A program made the position numbers and the translations under genes. From Xanthostigma xanthostigma (Eukaryota > Arthropoda > Insecta > Raphidioptera > Raphidiidae), in NCBI GenBank assembly GCA_963575645.1, contig OY754466.1, forward strand, positions 6,054,001-6,118,000: DNA of 64,000 nt, given 5' to 3'. Of the stretch, positions 23,873-34,200 are shown piece after piece (the stretch's first letter is position 1; the number at the start of each line of letters is the position of its first letter). The notes below the pieces were generated by a model, which saw only the letters and a program-made list of their open reading frames with translations, had not been told where the DNA came from and did no database searches.

Positions 23873-26800
23873 CTAAAAAAAAAAAGATAATAGTAACGTT
23901 ATAACAACAATTTGTTATCAAAGACAGAAATTTTTGAGGTTATAGGCTGTGTGAACGAAGCCTACTAGCGCCGCTAGTGGGTAATAGAGAATTATTGAAC
24001 TCACTTTTTATGGAAATCGCGACATGTTTCTAAGGTGATAAGTCAAAAACTTTAGTTATATAAATAGCATAACATAAAAGGTACGCAAGAATTATTTATT
24101 TATCAATTATGACGTACAATATATAAATAATTAACTTGTTTACACTGACAACGGAACGTCAAATGATGGTGCCAACGGTCTTCATTTTACTTAAATCGCC
24201 ATCAGCGCAACAGCCCGGAACGCAACAAGCATTTCCAGATCACTTAGTTGTGCCCATGTTTTCTTTGTAATTAAAAAACTTCATAAAATTATAACTATTT
24301 TCACTTTTAATACACCACAAATACTCGCATCGAAAAATTTGTAACTCCGCCTCCTTGCACATAGTCCGTAGTAGTGATGTGCCGGATCGTTAAAAATGCA
24401 TATCCGCGGATACGGATCTGAATACGGATATTTGGTTTCAAGATCCGCAGATACGGATACGGATCTTAACTTTCTTAGAGTACGCGGCGGTAAATATTGC
24501 ACATCGACCTTTGGAAAGAGACTATCTGTTATGGGAAAAAGTTATTGACTTCTTTAAGAGTTAACTCTCATAACAGACTGTCTCTTTCCAAATATCAATG
24601 TTCAATATCTCATTATAAAGATAGTTTTTTATTAGTATCTTTGAGTTATGTACTATTGGTATGGTACTCACTACGATACATTTTTGCAATATAAAGGTGC
24701 CAAATACGATTTTAAGAAATAAAAAATAATCTGAATGGAATTTAACAGTTTTTCATTATTACTTAATCACCTATATACAGATTGTATCAAATCAAAACAG
24801 TCCATAGAAAATTCTGTGTGTAAGACAGAGACGATATTATATAAAGCACTAAAGCAGTAAGTAAGAATGAGATAAATGATCGCTAATAGTTACTGTGGTT
24901 ATACAATCTGATAGTATCGTCTTTGCTTTCTACAGTAAAAATCACAATTTTATCAAATGTCAGTACCTATGCACTAGTGAAATTATTGATAAAATGGCTA
25001 TTTATTATAATCGATTGGGATATTGTTTGGCAGAACGTGGAGGTCTTTTTAAACATTTAATAAATTAATTATTAAAAGTATTGTTAAAACTTTTGTACCA
25101 GATATAAATAATAATACGAATTATTACGGTTTAGTTGTTTTAATTGATAAATTGGTAAAAAGATTTACAGTGTACGTAATTATTTATTTACGTAACCACA
25201 GTAACTCTTAGCGATCATTTAACTCATTCTTACTTACTGCTTTATATATCGTCTCTGTCTTACACACAGAATGGTCTATGGACCGTTTTGATTTGATACA
25301 ATCTGTATATAAAATTTCATCTATGAATTGAAAATTAATAAGGTAAAAGATCCGCCGTAAAACTAACGGATACGGATCTTTCATCTCCCTCGGATATCCG
25401 CGGATACGGATACGGATATGCGGCACATCACTAGTCCATAGATCGCAAATATTTATTGAAAGAAAATACAGCTCATCCTGCTAGGACAGTGTATTCATTG
25501 CCCACCCTACAATATTAATTGTTCACGTGCAAATAACAAAATAAATCTACAATAATCTACGTTTTCTTTGTCGTGAATTTTTTCCAGAAAGTCGCGTTGA
25601 TAGATTTCGCTTCTAGGAACAGTTTTCAAATTATGTGTAAATAGCAGCTGGTAATGGTAGGTAGAGTTGAAAATTGCCCCGCCCCCAAGGATAAAATCGT
25701 TGCTACGCCTATGAGTTTATTACTTACTGCAAATTATTATTTTAAATAAAAAATAACAAAACAGAACGAATTTAGCACAGTTGAGACAGTAGATACCAGA
25801 GTAGAAACATTTATTATTAAAAAAGTGTTTATATACAATTGACCAAAGATGTGTAAATGTATAAATTTTATCACAATTATATATCACAGATAAAAGTTCA
25901 ATATATCACAAAAAAATCACAATAATATAAAAACAAAACAAATTTGGTATAGCCGCGTGCTTAAAACAAATTGTGATCTGATTAAAAACAAAATATTTGC
26001 ATCAACACGAATATTATAAACAAGTGAGTAGCTTTGCGAAAAGGCACGTAAGTAACTTCTGAATCTTGGATTTAATTGAACGACTTTTCCATCACACTTG
26101 CGGTCAGTTTTTAATTACAAAAAAAGCACTTAGGATCTGAACAGTTACATTTCGCACCCTAAAATTAAAAAAACAAAACAAAAACGTTTGATCTGCTGTT
26201 ATTATATGGAGGCGACATATATTGAGACTCGATTGCAGTGAAAATTTGTTGAAAATATTTTAAAGGGAGCGTTTCGACGGTACAAAATAAGTAAGAAATT
26301 CATCCTTGCAGCACAACTTTTTATAGCATTCACGTTCAAAACACGGTTTATTTTTAAGGTTACAATAAAAGCACGACTTGTCGCTAACCTGTCCTGGTCC
26401 TTGCTGTTGCATCAGGGTCTGTTGGGTTTGCTGTACATGCGACTGCTGGACATGACTGATCATCTGCTGGTTGACCATGGCCTGCGACTGGCCCATCGGA
26501 CTGCCGGCACCGAGCGGATTGCCAGCCTGGCCGCCCATTCCCATACCGCCGCCCGGTTGCCCGGGGCCGCCTTGCGCCGCGACCATGTTCTGTTGCTGGA
26601 TTCGCATCTGCTGGTGCTGCATTGCGCTCAGCTGTTGCATGTTGAAACCTGCAAAAAAAGACACTAGATTTTAAACATGTGCTCGTCGGCTATGATTGTT
26701 CTGAAACAGGCACACAAACAAATCAATTGTTATTTCTAAATGGGTAGTATTTAAATGAGTTACTGTAAATTACAATTTTGGGTGACAAAAATAATCAATT

Positions 26801-29800
26801 TGGGTTACTGTATTACTAAGTGAGCGATTGACTGCGCGTGACGAGAAAATAATCGTTGGGTGACTAAATTACTAAGTGAGCGACTGACTACGCGTGACGA
26901 GAAATCAACAGAACAGCAACTTACAAACATCCATTTGAGTTACTTAAAATACAAAATGGGAAGCTTCATAATATATGAGCGACCTAATATTTGTTTGAGT
27001 GTCAACGTTACGTCCTGCATTTTTTTTTTTCAAAATTTGGCAAATGATTTATTTATTCTGAGCGGCATTTTGTTAATAGTTAATTGTTTGAATAGAACTG
27101 CGTATTCTAAAAAATATATATTTAATTGACTGTTAATTAAATATACATTTTTCAAACAAATAACTATTTAATTCGCATACCCCATTATCGTTCACCCCGG
27201 AATTGTTTTTTTAAAAACTCCACATTTGCCCCTTCCCGCGTCACTGCGAGACAATTCGCATACTCCTTTATCGTTCACCCTGAAATTACAATTCGCACAC
27301 CCGTTCACCCCGGAATTATTTTTTTAAAAACTCAACCTTTGCCCCATCGCGTTTCACTGCGAGACAATTCGCATATCCCTTTATCAAAAAAAGCGGTGGT
27401 TTTCAATCTTCATGAAAATGTAAGTTTTAAGTTGTAGTCTCAAAGTGAAAAAAAAAATAAAAAGTAAAAACAAAAGAAGATATCTGCTTCAAAATTACCG
27501 AAGGCATTCTAGTCGCTCACTTAGTAATTTAGTCACCCAACTATTATTTTAATATCTCAAGTTATTAAAACACTATCTCATCATCAGTCAGCAAATTTTT
27601 TTTTATTCGACTGTTTTATAATTCCCCTTTCTAAATAAACAATATAATAATAATAATAATAATGCGTTTCTCGACTTTATGTCATAACAGACGCCATTCG
27701 CACCATTACTATTTTCCATCTATCACACTTCCCGGTATTTTCTACATTTTTTAAACAAATTTACGTTAGCTGAATTCGCGACTGATTTCACGGAAGTATT
27801 ACGCTCGTTTAAGCAAATGTCCAAGAATGCAAAGAAGAAGAGAACGTTGATTAATCAAAGACAAGAAGAAACTTCGTATTTGTTGTCAGATGATGAGGAA
27901 CATAAATAGAATATCAGTTACTAGTGTGACCTGTGCGAATTATTCGCACTAAATAAGTATAATAATTATCACTTTACAAAATTATTTTTTAAATAATATG
28001 ATTGCAGGTATTCAATTCGTTTCTAATTTTGCACACTGCTTATAGCGTTCTTCTTTTTGTTGTATTGCAATATGAAGCTCAGATGACAGATCGAAGAAAT
28101 ATTTTACTAAAATTGTCATAATATAGAGGCGCAAGTAGCAAAAGCGTTGAGCTAAGCCGTCAGATGGCATCATGCAGCATTGCTGTGTCGTTGTTCAGCG
28201 TTTCTCGCTGTTTCAAAATTATAGCCGTCAGATGGCAGTATGCAGTATTGGGTCTGTTGTATTACAATAAGTTCGTTCCAAGCAGCCGCGAACGGTCACA
28301 AAACCGTACACAGTCTTGTTACTGCGCAAGACTGTCTTGCGCAGTATCGATTTTTGAGCTAGTGCGCAAATTAGTCTTGCGCAGTGACAAGACTGTGTAC
28401 GGTTTTGTGACCGTTCGCGGCTGCTTGGAACAAACCTATTATGAAGGTAGATGACAGATTAAAGTGTTGACGTTGTTTCAAAATTAAAACCGTCAGATGG
28501 CAGACGTTGTTCAGCGTTGCTGTTAATTAATTAATTTACAAAAACAAAAGCAATAATAAATTTTTTAGTTGTCGATGTCAGTAGAGCAAGCAATTATCTG
28601 TAAAATGATATATAATTTATGTGGAGAAATTGTAAGGTTTTTTCTAAAAAGGGAGGCAAACATCTTTAACCTTAGCGTATTAATATATATGATTTAAGCA
28701 ACGATATTTTAAATACGCAATACACTTTAATCATTACATTTTTACTGTAATTGTCTCACTTTGTATTTAATTAAAAAAATAAAATCAAACGTCAGACAAT
28801 AAAATGCAATAAAAAAACCTTCAGTATTTGCTTAGTTTATCGATTCTACGCCACCAGGATCCTTTAATCTTCCAATAATGTTTACCTTGTTGTTGGAAAT
28901 TGGGTCGTAACTGCCCTCCATAATTAGCACTCTGTTGTTGACTCATCAGAAGGTGCCTCCAATCAGCTGTTCCGGCATGTTGAGGAGGCCCGACAGACAT
29001 TCCGTCGGGCCCCATAGGATTAACGCCCTGCTGTCGAGGATACCCGGCTCGCGTCATGTGCTGAGGGCCCATCATGTACATGTTGTGGGGCCGCATCATC
29101 GGCCCCGACGGAGGCATCGGCTGTTGTGTTATTCTTCTTAAGTTCGGACCTGTAACAAAGACGATCGCTGGTAGTATTACCGCACACGAGTAAATACGTG
29201 CAATTCCCGACAGTTCCAGAGAGACACGCATTCAAAATTCTGTAGTATTCGACATTATAAATGGCAGGGAAAAATTTCGATTCGGTAAATACTAACCTGA
29301 AGCAAACCGTGGAGGGCCTCCGTGCATGAGAGCGGCGCTGGCCTTGTAGTCGGGTGGCGGAGGCCTAACGCCAGCCATGTGATGCTGTTGCATGGCGGCA
29401 GCCTGCGCCTGAGCTTGAGCCTGTTGTTGCGCCCGTAGCATCTGCTGTTGTTGGACTAGTTTTGCGTGATGCTCCGGTGTGACCGTGTTTGGTTGAGGAG
29501 CGCCGGGATGACGACCGCCCGGACCTCCCATTCCTTGTCCTCCCATCCCCTGTCCACCCATTCCCTGTCCTCCCATTCCCTGTCCTCCCATTGGTGGAAC
29601 ACTCATTGTTGGACCTCCTATAAAACGTATAGTTATAACATCAAATGATCAGTACGGTTAGATTACAACTAGTATCCAACCAAACTTTCGGTTTCAGTTT
29701 TGGCCTAGTTTCGGCAAAAAAACTTGTTTTGGTTTAGTTTCAGTTTCGGCAAAGTGTCTTTTATGCCTCCTAAAGTTAATGATTAGTTAAAATATCAGAG

Positions 29801-31177
29801 GCTGAATGATCATAATGTGATTGACTTTTAAAAAATTAAGAGCGATTATGATAATAAATAAAATTGTCGACCAATTTTTCTCAGACCAATATATTGACAA
29901 AAAATAAAAAAATAACAAATCAATATAACATAAGATGACTTTTCGATCCGGATTTGGATCTTCTTCAGAAAAATCTAAAAAAATATAAAAATTATTAGTA
30001 CACCTATCCCCCGATTTACACGGTAGATACGTTCCTGAGAAAAACGTGTAAATCGAAAATTAAAAATTTTCGAGTCAAAACCGTGTAAATCAAAAAGCTT
30101 ACAGAAAATGCATAATTTTGCTATTTAACAGTTGTGATTTTTTTCAATATTTTTAAGTGTACACAGAAATAAAAATAAATCTTTCTGAAACTGTGAAACT
30201 TTCACTCAAATACAATTTTCCGTAGATAAAACTTTAATTTTATGCGAAGAAATACAGACACAGTGTGCGTGTGCAGCAAGTCAGCACATAAGCTCGGGAT
30301 TCCCCGTGAGATGTGTACACAGCGCACGTGTTCAATCACAGTAGCATTTAGTAGAGTGCGATAAAAACAAAAAAAAAAAAAAATTTGGAAAACCGTGTAA
30401 AAGCGAAAACGTGTAAAACAAGTACCGTGTAAATCGGGGTGTATTAATTATTTAATATTTAATATAGAATGCACAATCATTGAATATTTTTGAAAGAATC
30501 AAAAGAATTAATGAAAAATTAATAGCAAAAAAAAAAAAAAAATTGGTCGACAATTTTATTTATTTGAAGACTTCTATTCAGACGTTAATCAAAGTTTCGA
30601 TTATGATAATGTTTACTTTATTTTTCCCACGATAATATGAAATTTCGGTTTCGGTCGAAATTGGGACTCAAGCCGAAATTCGGTTTCGGCCGTAAAAACT
30701 AGTTTCGGTCGGACACTAACTACAACACTGTAAATATATAAATTAATTAGATACGGAAAAGCAATAAAATGTCATCTTTTATTTGAAACCAAGGTTACGA
30801 ATCCGTCGGTAACCACATAAAACGCGCCACCGTTTGACAGTTTGAGTATTTAGATTACTGACCTTGTGGAGCGCCGTTGGCTGCAGCGGCGGCGGCCGCA
30901 GCGGCAGCTGCTCTTTGTCTTAGCGACTGCTGCGTAAAGTTGATGGTCTGCGACTGCGATACCGTAAAATCGCCCTGCGTTTGTTGTTGATGCTGACTGT
31001 TAGGAATGTGTTGTTGCTGTTGTTGCTGCTGTTGTTGTTGTTGGGCTTGCTGTTGCTGATGCGTTTGATGTGCGTTATGCGTTTGTTGAGTCTGTTGTGA
31101 ATTTGGCGGTCCCTGTTGCGGATGCTGTTGTTGTTGTTGCTGATTGGTTGACTGCTGTTGATGAGATCCGGGATGTT

Positions 31178-31208
<31 letters not shown>

Positions 31209-34200
31209 GTTGAAATACATGCCCTGTTGAGCCGCCACTGACACTCCGCCTTTCAAATCACCTGACAAATGAAGATGTTGTCCGGCCGATACCTTTGGAA
31301 AATCAAAAGCTTATTAGATTCAAGCTGCCAGCCATGATGGTTTTTTAATTTTTAATTTTATTTTTTTAGCCTAAGTTACTTCTTATAACATTAGCTATCG
31401 CCCAGTGAAATTCCCGTCAAAATCGGCCCAATAGTTTCAGAGATTAGCCGGAACAAACAAACAGACCGACAAAAACTTTGAAAATCGTTTTTTTTTTTGT
31501 TTTAAGTACCGTATATACTTTCATATGCATTTAGTAAAAAGCTGTTATTTTGACTGTAATGTCAAAATAACAGTTTTTTTTTATTCGTAGTGTAATAAAC
31601 AATGTGGTAATTCTGTAATATTCTCTCAGTAATTAATAATATTTATATTTTTACTACCATGTATTTATAAACTTTTAGATAAATATAAAGAAAAAATGTT
31701 ATAAATCTTGACTGTCTCAAACAACGGGAATTTAAAAAAAATCGTCTCCTATACAATAAATAGTTGAACACAGTTATTACTGATAAAGTCTTCATTTTGC
31801 CTTAAAATAAATACGACTGAATTAAAAAATATTATATGGAATCAATTCGTAAATATTCTGAACAAAATCGTGTTCAATTTTTTTAAGCGATTAACCCTTC
31901 CAAAAGATGGCCGAACAAACAAAAAAAATATATATATACATCACCCCTTTTTTCAGTTGGTTAAAAATTGATTTTGAGTTAAAATGTGGATCGACTTAGA
32001 AAATTAATGTTAAAAACTATTCTGCTATAAAAAAAAATAGAATTTAATTTTTAGAGACGTGACATAATTCAATTCATAGTCGAATTATAATTATGTAATA
32101 AAGGACAGCTTGAAATTGTTAAGTTTGGAAATTTCTTGACATATAGGCAAACCATATACAGCTGTGTACGGCGGGTTGCCTGTTCGACAGTCAATTGAAG
32201 TTCGTGTTTTAGAGGCGATAAAATGGCAAAATTAAAATTAAATCTATAAAGCTGAAGAGTTTGTTTGTTTGTTTGGTTGAACGCGCTAATCTCAGAAACT
32301 ACTGATTCGAATTGAAAAAATGTTTTTTTGTTGGATAGCCCATTTATCGAGGAAGGCTGTAGGCTATATAATATCACGCTACGACCAATAGGAGCGGAGC
32401 ATCAATGAAAAATGTAACTTAAAATTTGTTCGTCCGACAAAAACTTTTGAACGATAAATCCGATCATCATGAAATTTGGACACAACATTAATCTCGGTAA
32501 ACTAAGATGAATGTGCGTACTCATGTCCCTCCCCCCATTCGTTCTTTTGCACCCGAGTGAAACCGGGCGGGAGCGCTAGTTAAAAATAAAAACCCTAACC
32601 CAAAGCTACTAGCTAATCCGTTGTTTTTAAAAGTATGAAATAATTAAATATTATTTCTTCTTCATGAAAACGTTGGGAACTGCTGCAATACGTCAACAAA
32701 GAAAAGTTTCAGAAACTACGCGTTCATGAAGACAAAGGGTAGTTTGTGTATCAAGGACGCTCGTCGGTGATTGGCCGTGATCGCTCGTTGCCTTTGTCAC
32801 TTTCCTGCTTTAAAGTACAGTCGAGTACGCTATTGTCACTTTAGTTTTGTTGAGTTGCGAGTTTGTAGTTTTTCAACAGACTGTACAAGCGCAAGCCCGC
32901 ATTCGCATCTAACTTCCGAGCCTTTTAGATTCGTGGCGCGTATTATACTGGAAGCTTGTTTTCTTTACTGAAAAGGGATTTTGGGGGGCAAAAAATCGTT
33001 TTAGCTAGGTCTCATCTCTCGAAAAAATCGTTTTCTAACAAATTTTATCATTATAAAAATCAATTTTTTGACGTATGAAAATACTTAAATATTGTAAGTA
33101 GGTTTTGGAATTTTATATAAACAGTGAAACAATTGTTTTATAAATATTATGACAGCTAATCTTTGAGACTTAAAATAAATACGAAAGAAAGAAAGTTAAA
33201 AAAACAATTATATTATAGGTGGTAAGTAATTTTAATAAATAAAATTAACCTAAATTTGAAGCGAAAGATGCAATATCATAGATTCGAATTATTATAATTA
33301 TTATATAAATTTAGGTTATGTATTACGGAATACGTTATCACGTAAAACTATCGTCCGTAAACCGACTTTACAGACAACCAATTTTTTTTTTAAACTTTCA
33401 TTACGTTTAGAGTATCTAAAAAAAAATCTCCACCTCCGCCCATGATCTGTCTGACGTCACGCCTATGCGTTTGTCGTCTCACCTTCGTACGTTCTAATTT
33501 TAAGATTAATACGGGGGATGATTCTTGTTATATAACTGGGCGGAGGCGGTGGTGGTGGTGGTGGTGGCGGCGCAACCCCAAAGCGGGGAGTATTGATTGG
33601 ACACACACACACACACGAACACACGGTTGGGGTCACAGCGTCGTCGTCGTCGTCGTCCGCCACCCCTCTTCGCCGATTACGTGACTCCGGTTCTCTACCG
33701 TCGCGCGGTCTGCTCGTCACAATTTGCCAATTCTTGAGGAATTGCATATGCAGTGATGTGAGGAGCCGTTCATGATAGACTTTTAACTATCGGTGTACCG
33801 ATTTAAACGAAATTTGGCAGTCACGTTGAGATGCGTGACAGTTCGAAGCTAGAAAAGTCGCTCGGCATAATCTGACAACATTATGCATCACCTTTCAAGC
33901 GCCAATAGCTCTATAACTCGAAATATAAACTTTCTTTAACGCGATATATTATCGCGTTAAATTAAAAGCGCTTTTCGTGGAAACCATATACAGGGTGTCC
34001 CATTAAGAATGGGACATAGAACAACCGCAGATTCTCCAATTCAAAATAAAACGATTAAGCGAAATATGCTTAGATAAAATGTTACTCGTTTCCGAAATAC
34101 GGGGTGTTGAAGTTGAAAACTGAAAAATTATTAATGTCCATAATTTTTTTAATACACCGTATAATTTTACTCAAATCGGCACACTTGTTAAATATCATAA

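Noticed and set aside
32771-32971. ORF repeated at three loci (MAVIARCL...)
   Set aside because: Carried by repeat D; frame is broken by indels between copies, so not under coding constraint.
33442-33775. Overlapping ORFs on both strands
   Set aside because: They arise from GGT, AC and GTC microsatellites.
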